NCBI RefSeq assembly: GCF_003054555.1
Contig: NZ_CP026304.1
Span: 4,402,001-4,466,000, forward strand
Length of the DNA: 64,000 bases
Direction: 5' to 3'
From: Streptomyces lunaelactis
Lineage (GTDB): Bacteria > Actinomycetota > Actinomycetes > Streptomycetales > Streptomycetaceae
Shown: one piece after another, positions 41,056 to 50,326 of the stretch
How positions within the stretch are numbered: position 1 is the first letter of the stretch
How the letters are laid out: every line of letters begins with the position of its first letter
The notes under the pieces: model-generated
Database searches by the model: none
Seen by the model: only the letters and a program-made list of their open reading frames with translations
What the model was told of the DNA's origin: nothing
Translations under genes and position numbers: made by a program

Positions 41056-42055
41056 CGAAAGCGTCGCGGACCGCCTCGTACTCCCTCGTCCACCACACCG
41101 CCAGGGCCGACGCCGCAGGAAACTGCGGGTCGGCCCTTCGGTCGTGCAGCTGGTAGCGCCAGCGCAGTATCCAGAAGTCGTTGAGCCGCTCCCACCACAC
41201 CCGGTGCACCGCGGCCGCCAGCTCCGCCGCGTCCGCCCCGGCCGCCCGCCGGTAGGCCTGCGCGTACGCCCGTACCTTCGTCAGCTCCAGCTCCCCGGCC
41301 GGCTGGACGAAGAAGATCGCCGCCGCCCGCACCGCCTCCTCCGCGCGCGGCTGCACCCCCAGCCGGTCCCAGTCGACGATCGCGGCCGGCTCGCCGCCCC
41401 GGTAGAGCAGGTTCAGCGGGTGGAAGTCGCCGTGCACCCAGCAGCCCGCGGAGGCCGGCGGCGGCCTGCGGTCGGCATGGCGCTCCAGCAGCGCCCGCCG
41501 CTCGAGCATCCGGTGCTCGGCCAGGGTGTCGAAGCCGTCCCGGGGCCGGGCCCCGCGCGCCAGCGTCAGCAGCTCGTCGATGAGCGCGAACGTCTCCTCG
41601 GGGTCGGCGCTCTCGTACTCCCGGCACTGTGTGGCGTCGACCTCCATGACCTGCTCCAGGCAGGTGTGTACGAGCCCGAGCAGCGAGCCGAGCCGCCGCG
41701 ACTGGGCCGCTGTCAGCTGCGCCCCGTCGCGGTGCCGTCCGTCGATCCAGGGGTGCAGGGCGTAACAGCGGCCGCCGATCACCGCGACCGTGTCGCCGTG
41801 CGCGTCCTCGACGGGCGGCGCGACCGGTACGCCGAGGGCCTGGAGCCGCTGCGTCGCACGGTGCTGCCGGGCGATGGCATCGCGGTCGCCGTCGAGGTGG
41901 TGCTTGAGGAAGTAGGCGCCGCGGGTGGTGGCGAGCCGGTAGCCGCGGTTGAGGAGACCCTGCGTGACGGGCTCGCAGGAGAGCGGTTCGCCCGGGTCGT
42001 CGTAGCGGCGCAGAAGTACACCGACGGGTGGGGCAGTTGCAGATGAGCGCGGCAC
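41048..42055 (-). CDS. Aminoglycoside phosphotransferase/homoserine kinase-like protein
   Basis: A 335-residue APH-fold kinase starting with GTG. The catalytic loop VHGDFHPLNLLYRGG and the metal-binding AIVDWDRLG near the centre are conserved; FLKHHLDGD near the N-terminus supplies the ATP Lys. Such Streptomyces proteins phosphorylate small alcohols or remain uncharacterised; antibiotic resistance should not be assumed. A 58-codon ORF ends 15 bases upstream on the same strand. Confidence 0.9.
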   Translation of the reverse strand: MPRSSATAPPVGVLLRRYDDPGEPLSCEPVTQGLLNRGYRLATTRGAYFLKHHLDGDRDAIARQHRATQRLQALGVPVAPPVEDAHGDTVAVIGGRCYALHPWIDGRHRDGAQLTAAQSRRLGSLLGLVHTCLEQVMEVDATQCREYESADPEETFALIDELLTLARGARPRDGFDTLAEHRMLERRALLERHADRRPPPASAGCWVHGDFHPLNLLYRGGEPAAIVDWDRLGVQPRAEEAVRAAAIFFVQPAGELELTKVRAYAQAYRRAAGADAAELAAAVHRVWWERLNDFWILRWRYQLHDRRADPQFPAASALAVWWTREYEAVRDAFAG

Positions 42056-42070
42056 TCGCCAGATGCTAGA

Positions 42071-42247
42071 TCACGCAGCGTGTCCGACGGACTGCTCTTC
42101 GAGATAATCCAGCCTCCGCACGGTGACGAACCGCGGCTCGATGCGCGATTTCCTGACCGTCTCCTCGGCGAGATGCGGCCGCTCGTTCATGGACGCCGCG
42201 CCGGACAACTTTGTGGTCATCCGGTAGAAATACGGTGATTTTTCCAT
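42071..42247 (-). CDS. Small hypothetical protein (58 aa)
   Basis: An open frame MEKSPYFYRMTTKLSGAASM... ending EEQSVGHAA, 15 bases before the phosphotransferase gene. A later ATG (residue 10) is also possible. The composition is not membrane-like and no family was recognised. The ribosome site is weak (GAAG). It is plausible as a short leader gene but not secure. Confidence 0.4.
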   Translation of the reverse strand: MEKSPYFYRMTTKLSGAASMNERPHLAEETVRKSRIEPRFVTVRRLDYLEEQSVGHAA

Positions 42248-42581
42248 CTTCACGCACGAAAGGAGTGTCACACATCTACTCTTCCCGTGCCCCGGGTCAA
42301 GGGGATAACGTGCCGGTGTTCCGGCGGCCTGCAAGGCTGTGACCAGTGGTTGTTCCCGTATTTCTCGATTTACTTGGAAATCCAAGCAAAATCGCAGGTC
42401 AAATGGGGTTTCGCAGTAGTGCGACACACTGGGTAACGTGCCTTTGGCAGGGCGCTCGCCGGGGCACCTGTCACGCCTGATCCCGGCCGAGCGGCACCCA
42501 CCCCGTGCACGGGTACGGATCAGGCGAGCCGCACTGGCCCGCCGGCGAACCCGCGGGCCGGACCGACGGAGGAGCACGCAC
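42248..42581. promoter_or_regulatory. AT-richer upstream region of BCKDH cluster 2
   Basis: No gene was recognised in these 334 bases. A perfect inverted repeat CTTGGA-AA-TCCAAG (42373-42386) lies in an unusually AT-rich stretch (about 42340-42410) and is the best operator candidate for the bkdFGH promoter. There is no PaaR-type box here. Confidence 0.5.
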
Positions 42582-43730
42582 GTGACCGTGGAGAGCACTG
42601 CCGCGCGCAAACCGCGACGCAGCAGCAAGCGCGTGAGCGCCGCGAAGAAGCCGCAGAGTTCCGAGCCCCAGCTCGTACAGCTGCTGACCCCTGAGGGTGA
42701 GCGCGTCGAGCACCCGGACTACGAGATCGACCTGAGCCCCGACGAGCTGCGCGGGCTGTACCGGGACATGGTCCTGACCCGCCGCTTCGACGCCGAGGCC
42801 ACCGCTCTCCAGCGCCAGGGCGAGCTCGGACTGTGGGCGTCGCTGCTGGGCCAGGAGGCCGCACAGATCGGCTCCGGCCGGGCCCTGCGCGACGACGACT
42901 ATGTCTTCCCGACCTACCGCGAGCACGGCGTCGCCTGGTGCCGCGGGGTCGACCCGACCAATCTGCTCGGCATGTTCCGCGGTGTGAACCACGGCGGCTG
43001 GGACCCGAACACCAACAACTTCCACCTGTACACGATCGTCATCGGCTCGCAGACGCTGCACGCCACCGGCTACGCGATGGGCGTGGCCAAGGACGGTGCG
43101 GACTCCGCCGTGATCGCGTACTTCGGTGACGGCGCGTCCAGCCAGGGCGATGTCGCGGAAGCGTTCACCTTCTCCGCGGTCTACAACGCCCCGGTGGTGT
43201 TCTTCTGCCAGAACAACCAGTGGGCGATCTCCGAGCCGACCGAGAGGCAGACCCGGGTGCCGCTCTACCAGCGCGCCCAGGGCTTCGGCTTCCCCGGCGT
43301 CCGCGTCGACGGCAATGACGTACTCGCCTGCCTGGCCGTGACCAGGTCGGCGCTGGAGCGGGCCCGCCGTGGCGAGGGCCCCACCCTGGTCGAGGCGTTC
43401 ACCTACCGGATGGGCGCGCACACCACGTCGGACGACCCGACGAAGTACCGAGCGGACGAGGAGCGTCAGGCCTGGGAGGCCAAGGACCCGATCCTGCGGC
43501 TCCGTACGTACCTGGAGAAGGCCGGCCTCGCCGACGAGGCGTTCTTCACGTCCCTGGACGAGGAGAGCGAGACGCTCGGCAAGCGGGTGCGCGAGGCCGT
43601 GCGGGCCATGCCCGACCCCGACCAGCTGGCGATCTTCGAGAATGTCTACGCCGACGGGCACGCGCTCGTCGACGAGGAGCGGGCCCAGTTCATCGCGTAC
43701 CAGGCGTCCTTCGCCGAGGAGGGCAACTAG
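42582..43730 (+). CDS. bkdF: Branched-chain keto acid dehydrogenase E1 alpha (cluster 2)
   Basis: A 382-residue E1 alpha subunit from GTG 42582 with GGAGG upstream. A basic N-terminal lead (RKPRRSSKRVSAAKK) precedes the TPP domain with GDGASSQGDVAEAFTFSAVY and NNQW. RMGAHTTSDDPTKYR is the subunit-contact region. The sequence is clearly paralogous to bkdA at 24 kb. The symbol follows the second S. avermitilis cluster (bkdFGH), described as lying downstream of bkdABC; this is from memory. Confidence 0.93.
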   Translation: MTVESTAARKPRRSSKRVSAAKKPQSSEPQLVQLLTPEGERVEHPDYEIDLSPDELRGLYRDMVLTRRFDAEATALQRQGELGLWASLLGQEAAQIGSGRALRDDDYVFPTYREHGVAWCRGVDPTNLLGMFRGVNHGGWDPNTNNFHLYTIVIGSQTLHATGYAMGVAKDGADSAVIAYFGDGASSQGDVAEAFTFSAVYNAPVVFFCQNNQWAISEPTERQTRVPLYQRAQGFGFPGVRVDGNDVLACLAVTRSALERARRGEGPTLVEAFTYRMGAHTTSDDPTKYRADEERQAWEAKDPILRLRTYLEKAGLADEAFFTSLDEESETLGKRVREAVRAMPDPDQLAIFENVYADGHALVDEERAQFIAYQASFAEEGN

Positions 43731-43732
43731 CC

Positions 43733-44713
43733 ATGGCTGTACAGAAGCTCCCCATCGCGAAAGCGCTCAACGAGTCGCTGCGCAAGGCCCTCGACACCGA
43801 CCCCAAGGTCCTGATCATGGGCGAGGACGTCGGCAAGCTCGGCGGCGTCTTCCGCGTGACGGACGGACTGCAGAAGGACTTCGGCGAGGACCGCGTCATC
43901 GACACCCCGCTCGCCGAGTCGGGCATCGTCGGCACGGCGATCGGTCTCGCGCTGCGCGGCTACCGGCCCGTCGTGGAGATCCAGTTCGACGGCTTCGTCT
44001 TCCCCGCGTACGACCAGATCGTCACGCAGCTCGCGAAGATGCACGCCCGTGCGCTCGGCAAGATCAAGATGCCGGTCGTCATCCGTATTCCGTACGGCGG
44101 CGGCATCGGCGCGGTCGAGCACCACAGCGAGTCCCCGGAGGCGCTCTTCGCGCATGTCCCGGGCCTCAAGGTGGTCTCGCCGTCCAACTCCTCCGACGCG
44201 TACTGGATGCTCCAGCAGGCGATCCAGAGCGACGACCCGGTCATCTTCTTCGAGCCCAAGCGGCGCTACTGGGACAAGAGCGAGGTCGACACCGAGGCCA
44301 TCCCGGGCCCGCTGCACAAGGCCCGCGTCGCCCGGTCCGGCACCGACGTCACGCTCGCCGCGTACGGCCCGATGGTGAAGGTCTGCGTCGAGGCGGCGGC
44401 CGCGGCCGCCGAGGAGGGCAAGTCGGTGGAGGTCCTGGACCTGCGCTCGATGTCCCCGATCGACTTCGACACCATCCAGGCCTCGGCGGAGAAGACGCGG
44501 CGCCTGATCGTCGTCCACGAGGCCCCGGTTTTCTACGGCTCCGGTGCGGAGATCGCCGCTCGTATCACCGAGCGGTGCTTCTACCATCTGGAGGCCCCGG
44601 TGCTGAGGGTCGGCGGCTTCCACGCCCCGTACCCGCCGGCACGGCTCGAGGAGGAGTACCTTCCGGGTCTTGACCGGGTGCTGGACGCCGTCGACCGCTC
44701 GCTCGCGTACTGA
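43733..44713 (+). CDS. bkdG: Branched-chain keto acid dehydrogenase E1 beta (cluster 2)
   Basis: A 326-residue E1 beta subunit: MGEDVGKLGGVFRVTDGLQ, QFDGFVFPAYDQIVTQ, PYGGGIGAVEHHSESPEA and the C-terminal HEAPVFYGSGAEIAARITER. It starts two bases after the bkdF stop. It is highly similar to bkdB throughout. Confidence 0.95.
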   Translation: MAVQKLPIAKALNESLRKALDTDPKVLIMGEDVGKLGGVFRVTDGLQKDFGEDRVIDTPLAESGIVGTAIGLALRGYRPVVEIQFDGFVFPAYDQIVTQLAKMHARALGKIKMPVVIRIPYGGGIGAVEHHSESPEALFAHVPGLKVVSPSNSSDAYWMLQQAIQSDDPVIFFEPKRRYWDKSEVDTEAIPGPLHKARVARSGTDVTLAAYGPMVKVCVEAAAAAAEEGKSVEVLDLRSMSPIDFDTIQASAEKTRRLIVVHEAPVFYGSGAEIAARITERCFYHLEAPVLRVGGFHAPYPPARLEEEYLPGLDRVLDAVDRSLAY

Positions 44714-44721
44714 GGAGTGCC

Positions 44722-46146
44722 GTGACCATGACTGACACTTCCACCCGCTTCCGCGAGTTCAAGATGCCCGATGTGGGCGAGGGACTCACCGAGGCCGAGA
44801 TCCTCAAGTGGTACGTCCAGCCCGGTGACACGGTGACGGACGGCCAGGTCGTGTGCGAGGTCGAGACGGCGAAGGCGGCCGTCGAGCTGCCGATCCCGTA
44901 CGACGGCGTGGTGCACGAGCTGCGCTTCGAGGAGGGCACGACCGTCGACGTCGGCACGTCGATCATCACGATCGATGTGGCGCCGGGCAGCGGTGACGCG
45001 GCCCCGGCCGCTGCCGAGCCCGCCGCTCCGGCCGTCGAGGAGGAGGCCAAGCCGCAGGGCCGTACGCCGGTCCTCGTCGGCTACGGCGTCGCCGAGTCCT
45101 CCACCAAGCGCCGCGCCCGCAAGGGGACGCCGGCCGTTCCTGAGCAAGCCGCGCCGCAGCCCGCCGCCGCGGCGATCCAGGCCGAGATGAACGGCCACGG
45201 CGGTACGGGTACGGCCACCGCGGCCCGCCCGCTCGCCAAGCCCCCGGTCCGCAAGCTCGCCAAGGACCTGGGCATCGACCTGGCGACGGTCACGCCGACC
45301 GGCCCCGACGGCGTCATCACGCGGGAGGACGTCCACGCCGCGGCCGCTCCGGCACCGGCGCCCGTACAGCCGGCGCCCGTACAGCCCCAGGCGGCCCCGG
45401 CCGAGCCGGTGGCAGGCGTGCAGCCCGCGCCCGTCGCGGCGGGTGCGCGGGAGACGCGTATCCCGATCAAGGGCGTACGGAAGGCCATCGCCTCCGCGAT
45501 GGTCGGCAGCGCCTTCACCGCGCCGCATGTCACGGAGTTCATCACGCTCGATGTGACGCGGACGATGAAGCTGGTCGACGAGCTCAAGGCCGACCCGGAC
45601 ATGGCGGGGCTGCGGGTCAATCCGCTGCTGCTGATCGCCAGGGCGCTGCTGGTCGCGATCAGGCGCAACCCTGAGGTCAGTGCCGCCTGGGACGAGGCCA
45701 ATCAGGAGATCGTGCTCAAGCGGTACGTCAACCTGGGCATCGCGGCCGCCACACCGCGGGGTCTGATCGTCCCGAACATCAAGGACGCGCACGACAAGAC
45801 GCTGCCCGAACTGGCAGCCGCGCTCGGTGAGCTGGTCTCCACGGCCCGCGAGGGCAAGACGACCCCGGTGGCGATGCAGGGTGGCACGGTGACCATCACC
45901 AACGTCGGCGTCTTCGGCGTCGACACCGGTACGCCGATCCTGAACCCCGGCGAGTCCGCGATCCTCGCGGTCGGTGCGATCAAGCTCCAGCCGTGGGTGC
46001 ACAAGGGCAAGGTCAAGCCGCGCCAGGTCACCACGCTCGCGCTCTCCTTCGACCACCGTCTGGTCGACGGCGAGCTGGGCTCCAAGGTGCTGGCGGACGT
46101 CGCCGCGATCCTGGAGCAGCCGAAGCGACTGATCACCTGGGCCTAG
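44722..46146 (+). CDS. bkdH: Dihydrolipoamide acyltransferase E2 (BCKDH cluster 2)
   Basis: A 474-residue E2 from GTG 44722 with GAGGAG upstream. Lipoyl domain (about 10-88) with Lys51 in CEVETAKAAVELP; E3-binding domain (about 168-205: VRKLAKDLGIDLATVTPTG); acyltransferase domain from about 248 with the active FDHRLVDGE. Linkers are Ala/Pro-rich. It is followed by a strong bidirectional terminator. E3 is not encoded nearby. Confidence 0.95.
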   Translation: MTMTDTSTRFREFKMPDVGEGLTEAEILKWYVQPGDTVTDGQVVCEVETAKAAVELPIPYDGVVHELRFEEGTTVDVGTSIITIDVAPGSGDAAPAAAEPAAPAVEEEAKPQGRTPVLVGYGVAESSTKRRARKGTPAVPEQAAPQPAAAAIQAEMNGHGGTGTATAARPLAKPPVRKLAKDLGIDLATVTPTGPDGVITREDVHAAAAPAPAPVQPAPVQPQAAPAEPVAGVQPAPVAAGARETRIPIKGVRKAIASAMVGSAFTAPHVTEFITLDVTRTMKLVDELKADPDMAGLRVNPLLLIARALLVAIRRNPEVSAAWDEANQEIVLKRYVNLGIAAATPRGLIVPNIKDAHDKTLPELAAALGELVSTAREGKTTPVAMQGGTVTITNVGVFGVDTGTPILNPGESAILAVGAIKLQPWVHKGKVKPRQVTTLALSFDHRLVDGELGSKVLADVAAILEQPKRLITWA

Positions 46147-46162
46147 ACGGGCTCGGCTCACA

Positions 46163-46205
46163 GCACGAGGTCCCGTGACGCGCATGGCGTCACGGGACCT
46201 CGTGC
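46163..46205. terminator. Strong bidirectional hairpin between bkdH and the carboxypeptidase gene
   Basis: A perfect 19-bp stem (arms 46163-46181 and 46187-46205, core GAGGTCCCGTGACGC) with a 5-base loop between convergent genes. Confidence 0.92.
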
Positions 46206-46222
46206 GTGTGGGTGGGGCAGGA

Positions 46223-47155
46223 TCAGTCGCGCTGGGCGCCTTGCGGCAGCTCGCGCAGCCGCATGGTGCTCGCGGTGCTGGAGCCGAAGCCGTAGTCCAG
46301 CATCTTCGCGGCGTCCGTGTAGCGGTTGGAGTCGTTCAGGACGACGCCGATGAGGGTCTTCGTGCCGCGGGTGGCCGCGAAGACGAGGCAGGGGCCTGCC
46401 GGCGTGTTCGTGCCGGTCTTGATGCCGTTGGCGCCGCTGTAGGAGCCCAGCAGGGTGTTCGTGTTGTACCAGGTGTACGTGCGGGTGCCGCCGGTGCTCG
46501 TCGTCGCGGCGGCCTTGTACGACGTTGCCTTGACCACGGCGCGGAAGTTGACGTTGCCCATCGCGTAGCGGGCGATCTTCGCCAGCTCGCGCGGGGTGGT
46601 GTAGTTGTTGCCCGTCGACGAGTTTCCGTCGAAGGAGTCGAACTTGGTGTTCTTCAGACCGAGTTCGGTGGCCTTCGCGTTCATCTTGGCGATGAAGGAC
46701 TGGGTGCGGGCGGTGCGAGTGGTTCCGGTGCCGAAGGTGTCGGCCAGGGCCATCGCCGCGTCACAGCCGGAGGGCAGCATCGTTCCGTACAGCAGCTGGC
46801 GGACGGTGAGCACGTCACCGCTGCGCAGATCGGCCGTGCTGGCGCCCTTGGCGACGACGTAGTCGCGGTACGCCTGCTTGGAGGTCACCTTGCGGTTGAG
46901 GTCGAGGCCGGGGGTGGAGAGCACCACGGCGGCCGTCATGATCTTCGTCGTACTCGCCAGCTGGCGTCGGGTGTCCGCGGACTTGTTGTACAGCGGCGTG
47001 CCGTTGGAGCTGAGCATCATGTACGCGCCGCCGGCGGAGACGGTCGGCGCGGTGGCCGCCTGGGCAGGTGCGGCCAGGGGCGAGGCGGTCAGCAGGACGC
47101 CGGTGGCGAGGGTGACCGCGGCGGCTCTGCGCACGCCCGTGAAGCTGTATGTCAA
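46223..47155 (-). CDS. Secreted D-alanyl-D-alanine carboxypeptidase (DacA/PBP5 type)
   Basis: A 310-residue serine carboxypeptidase that trims peptidoglycan stem peptides. TTG 47155 is taken as the start: GGAG lies eight bases upstream and it opens directly into a Sec signal peptide (cleavage near APAQA, residue 33). Catalytic motifs are Ser68-x-x-Lys71 (STTK) and KTG in NGIKTGTN. The middle motif reads SGC (129-131) instead of the usual SxN. There is no C-terminal membrane anchor, so the enzyme is probably released. Confidence 0.93.
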   Translation of the reverse strand: MTYSFTGVRRAAAVTLATGVLLTASPLAAPAQAATAPTVSAGGAYMMLSSNGTPLYNKSADTRRQLASTTKIMTAAVVLSTPGLDLNRKVTSKQAYRDYVVAKGASTADLRSGDVLTVRQLLYGTMLPSGCDAAMALADTFGTGTTRTARTQSFIAKMNAKATELGLKNTKFDSFDGNSSTGNNYTTPRELAKIARYAMGNVNFRAVVKATSYKAAATTSTGGTRTYTWYNTNTLLGSYSGANGIKTGTNTPAGPCLVFAATRGTKTLIGVVLNDSNRYTDAAKMLDYGFGSSTASTMRLRELPQGAQRD

Positions 47156-47338
47156 GGGAAACGCTCCGAGTTCGCGAATGCGCTGAAAAAGGACGTCTGT
47201 GGGGCCAGAGGGAAACGAGTGCCCTGCAACGAGACTCGTCAGGGCAGCAGAAGGATGTACGGATCCCGAAAAGTTGTCCGCGTTCTGCATCGTGGTCGGG
47301 ATTTCCAGATGTACCCCTCTTGTATCTAAGCTGTGCGC

Positions 47339-47977
47339 ATGCCCGCCGCACCCGCCGCCGAACGCGTCTACACCCACATCAAGCAGGCTGTACTCGACCG
47401 CCGTTACGAGGGAGGCACCCTCCTCACCGAGGGCGAACTGGCCGACGCGGTCGGCGTATCGCGCACCCCCGTCCGCGAAGCGCTCCTCAAGCTCGAGGTC
47501 GAGGGACTGATCAAGCTCTACCCGAAGAAGGGCGCGCTCGTGCTCGCCGTCTCCGCGCAGGAGATCGCGGATGTGGTCGAGACCCGGCTGCTGGTCGAGG
47601 AGCACGCCGCGCGCAAGGCCGTACCGGCGTCGCCGCGCCTGCTCGCCCGGCTCGAAGAACTGCTGGAGCAGCAGAAGCGGCAGGGCGAGGAGGGCGACCT
47701 GGCCGCCGTCGCGGTCACCGACCGGTGTTTCCACGCCGAGATCGTGCGCAGCGGAGGAAACGCGATCCTCTCCCGCCTCTACGACCAACTGCGCGACCGG
47801 CAGCTGAGGATGGGCGTCGCCGTGATGCACTCCCACCCCGACCGGATCACCAAGAACGTCGCCGAGCACAGCGAGATCCTTCAAGCCCTGCGCGCCGGCG
47901 ACCCGGACGCGGCCGCCGCACTCGTCCACCGCCACGTCGGCTGGTTCAGCAACCTGGCGCGGGGCGAGGTCCGATGA
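47339..47977 (+). CDS. GntR-family regulator (FadR/FCD subfamily)
   Basis: A 212-residue regulator from ATG 47339. A GTG six bases earlier is in frame, and neither has a ribosome site; TATCTA just upstream suggests a leaderless message. Winged helix (about 6-70: LTEGELADAVGVSRTPVREALLKLEVEGLI) and an FCD ligand domain with a metal-site-like DRCFHAEI and H in AEHSEIL. It overlaps the MFS gene by ATGA, so it likely controls that transporter. Confidence 0.93.
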   Translation: MPAAPAAERVYTHIKQAVLDRRYEGGTLLTEGELADAVGVSRTPVREALLKLEVEGLIKLYPKKGALVLAVSAQEIADVVETRLLVEEHAARKAVPASPRLLARLEELLEQQKRQGEEGDLAAVAVTDRCFHAEIVRSGGNAILSRLYDQLRDRQLRMGVAVMHSHPDRITKNVAEHSEILQALRAGDPDAAAALVHRHVGWFSNLARGEVR

Positions 47978-49275
47978 GCGCCACCGCCGTCCCGCTCCCC
48001 GGCGATCCACCCGGCGGCCGCCGTGCCGCCACGGTCTGGGGCGTCGGTGTCGCCGTCTACTTCGTCGCCGTCATCTTCCGTACGAGCCTGGGCGTGGCCG
48101 GACTCGACGCCGCCGACCGCTTCGACGTCAACGCCTCCGCCCTCTCCACCTTCTCCATCCTCCAGCTGCTGGTCTACGCCGGAATGCAGATACCCGTCGG
48201 CCTGATGGTCGACCGGCTCGGCACGAAGAAGGTCCTCACCCTCGGCGTCATCCTCTTCACCGTCGGGCAGCTCGGTTTCGCCCTCTCCCCCTCGTACGGC
48301 ACCGCCCTCGCCTCGCGCGCGCTGCTCGGCTGCGGCGACGCGATGACCTTCATCAGCGTGCTGCGGCTCGGCTCCCGCTGGTTCCCCGCCCGGCGCGGAC
48401 CGCTCATCGGGCAGGTCGCCGCGCTCTTCGGGATGGCGGGCAATCTCGTCTCGACCGTCTTCATCGCCCGGATGCTGCACGGCCTCGGCTGGACCGCCAC
48501 CTTCGCGGGCAGTTCGGCGGCCGGACTGGTCGTCCTGGTCCTGCTGTTGCTCTTCCTCAAGGACCACCCCGACGGCCACGAGCCCCCGCCCGCCCAGCAC
48601 GCGGGCTCCGCCTTCGTACGGAAGCAGATCGCCGAATCCTGGCGGGAGCCCGGCACCCGGCTCGGTATGTGGGTGCACTTCACCACCCAGTTCCCCGCCA
48701 TGGTGTTCCTGCTGCTGTGGGGGATGCCGTTCCTCGTCGAGGCGCAGGGCCTGTCGCGCGAGACCGCCGGCGAGCTGCTGACACTGGTGGTGCTCTGCAA
48801 CATGGTGGTGGGGCTGGTGTACGGGCAGGTCATCGCCCGGCACCACGCGGCCCGTGCACCGCTCGCCCTCGGCACGGTCGGAGCGACCGCGCTGCTGTGG
48901 GCGGCCACCCTCGTGTACCCCGGCGACCAGGCACCGATGTGGCTGCTGATCACACTCTGCACGGTGCTCGGGGCGTGCGGGCCCGCGTCGATGATCGGGT
49001 TCGACTTCGCCCGCCCGGCGAATCCGCCCGAGCGTCAGGGCACCGCCTCCGGAATCGTCAACATGGGCGGTTTCGTGGCCTCGATGACGACGCTGCTGGC
49101 CGTCGGGGTGCTGCTGGACGCGACGGGGGACAACTACCGGATCGCGTTCTCATCGGTGTTCGTACTGGAGGCGCTGGGGATCGGGCAGATCCTGCGACTG
49201 CGGGCACGCACGGTACGGCGGGAGCGGGAGCGGCTGGTGGCGAGCAGGGTGGAGGCCGTGCACGTACCGGCGTGA
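47974..49275 (+). CDS. MFS transporter
   Basis: A 433-residue major facilitator protein with 12 predicted spans. The loop 2-3 motif appears as GLMVDRLGTKKVL, and a central cytoplasmic loop (about 190-225) is rich in Pro and His. RMQGTASGIVNMGGF-like sequence (PERQGTASGIVNMGG) lies near span 10. The substrate is unknown; coupling to a GntR/FCD regulator suggests an organic acid or sugar acid. Confidence 0.9.
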   Translation: MSATAVPLPGDPPGGRRAATVWGVGVAVYFVAVIFRTSLGVAGLDAADRFDVNASALSTFSILQLLVYAGMQIPVGLMVDRLGTKKVLTLGVILFTVGQLGFALSPSYGTALASRALLGCGDAMTFISVLRLGSRWFPARRGPLIGQVAALFGMAGNLVSTVFIARMLHGLGWTATFAGSSAAGLVVLVLLLLFLKDHPDGHEPPPAQHAGSAFVRKQIAESWREPGTRLGMWVHFTTQFPAMVFLLLWGMPFLVEAQGLSRETAGELLTLVVLCNMVVGLVYGQVIARHHAARAPLALGTVGATALLWAATLVYPGDQAPMWLLITLCTVLGACGPASMIGFDFARPANPPERQGTASGIVNMGGFVASMTTLLAVGVLLDATGDNYRIAFSSVFVLEALGIGQILRLRARTVRRERERLVASRVEAVHVPA

Positions 49276-49327
49276 GCGGGTGGCGCGGAGTCTCCCCCGC
49301 GCCCTCAGCGCCCCCTGTACGTCCGCC

Positions 49328-50152
49328 CTACTGGGTGACCGCGAACTCGCGCAGAATCGCCGCGGCCAGATCGGCGTCCCCGTCCACCTTGACCCGGTCC
49401 TGCACCGCGCCCGCCCGCACCCGCCCGCAGGCCAGCCGGTAGAAGGTCTCCCAGTCCAGCGCGAGGGTCACCAGCGGTCCGAGCGAGGGCGCGCCGTCGA
49501 CCGTGCCGCGGCCGTCCGCGTCCACCCGCACCGTACGCAGGAACTCGACCGGGCCGTGCACATCGAAGACCACGGCCGAACTCGCCGGGGAGCCCGCGTC
49601 CTTGGCGACCACCTTCGGCAGGGCATCGAGCAGAAGGTCACGGGTGATGTACGCGCCGGGGGAGTCGAGATTGCCGGGCCTGCCCAGCGCGGCGCGCAGA
49701 TCCTGCTCGTGCACCCAGGTGTCGAACGCGCGTGCCCGCATGGCGGTTTCGAGCGTCTGCTCGGTGCCGAGCGGAGCACGGACCATGGTGCCGGGGCGGC
49801 GGTTCTCGTTGCGCAGCTGACGGGCCCGGCGGATCATCGTGTACTCGAGCTCGGAGGTCATCTCCGGCGCCGTGTGGTGACGGCGCACATCGACCTGCAT
49901 CTCCATGTAGCGCGCGAACTCGTTCTGCACATGGTAGAGATCGCGCGGCAGCGTATGGATGGGCCGCGGGTCGCCGAGCATCTCGCACTCCATGCCGATG
50001 ACGTGCGAGACGACATCGCGCACCGACCAGGCGGGACACGGCGTCGGCCGGTTCCACTCGCCTTCCACGAGCGGCTGCACCAGCTCTGCTATCGATTCGA
50101 TGGAGTGGGTCCAGGCGTCGGCGTAGGTCTGGAGGCTGGGATGGACGGTCAC
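49328..50152 (-). CDS. Maleylpyruvate isomerase-family (mycothiol-dependent, DinB-fold) protein
   Basis: A 274-residue protein with an N-terminal MDMPI/DinB helical domain (WNRPTPCPAWSVRDVVSHVIGME, with metal-type His in SHVIG and in TWVHEQDL) and a C-terminal sterol-carrier-like domain (LDWETFYRLACGRV). Members use mycothiol, the actinobacterial thiol; the reaction here is unknown. The GTG start has GAGGGG upstream. It is divergent from the amidohydrolase gene. Confidence 0.88.
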   Translation of the reverse strand: MTVHPSLQTYADAWTHSIESIAELVQPLVEGEWNRPTPCPAWSVRDVVSHVIGMECEMLGDPRPIHTLPRDLYHVQNEFARYMEMQVDVRRHHTAPEMTSELEYTMIRRARQLRNENRRPGTMVRAPLGTEQTLETAMRARAFDTWVHEQDLRAALGRPGNLDSPGAYITRDLLLDALPKVVAKDAGSPASSAVVFDVHGPVEFLRTVRVDADGRGTVDGAPSLGPLVTLALDWETFYRLACGRVRAGAVQDRVKVDGDADLAAAILREFAVTQ

Positions 50153-50326
50153 GGGACCCCTCGGCGGTTCTGCGGTACGCGGGCTGGGCTGCTGCTGACT
50201 CTGGCACTGCTGGGCTGCGTGGGAGGCTCGGCAGCCAAGTTACGCTGTCGCTGGGCACGCTGGCAGTGCTTTCGTGTGACGATCGTAGGCCCGCGTTGAC
50301 GACTCGAATGCCAGGACGGTGGTAGT

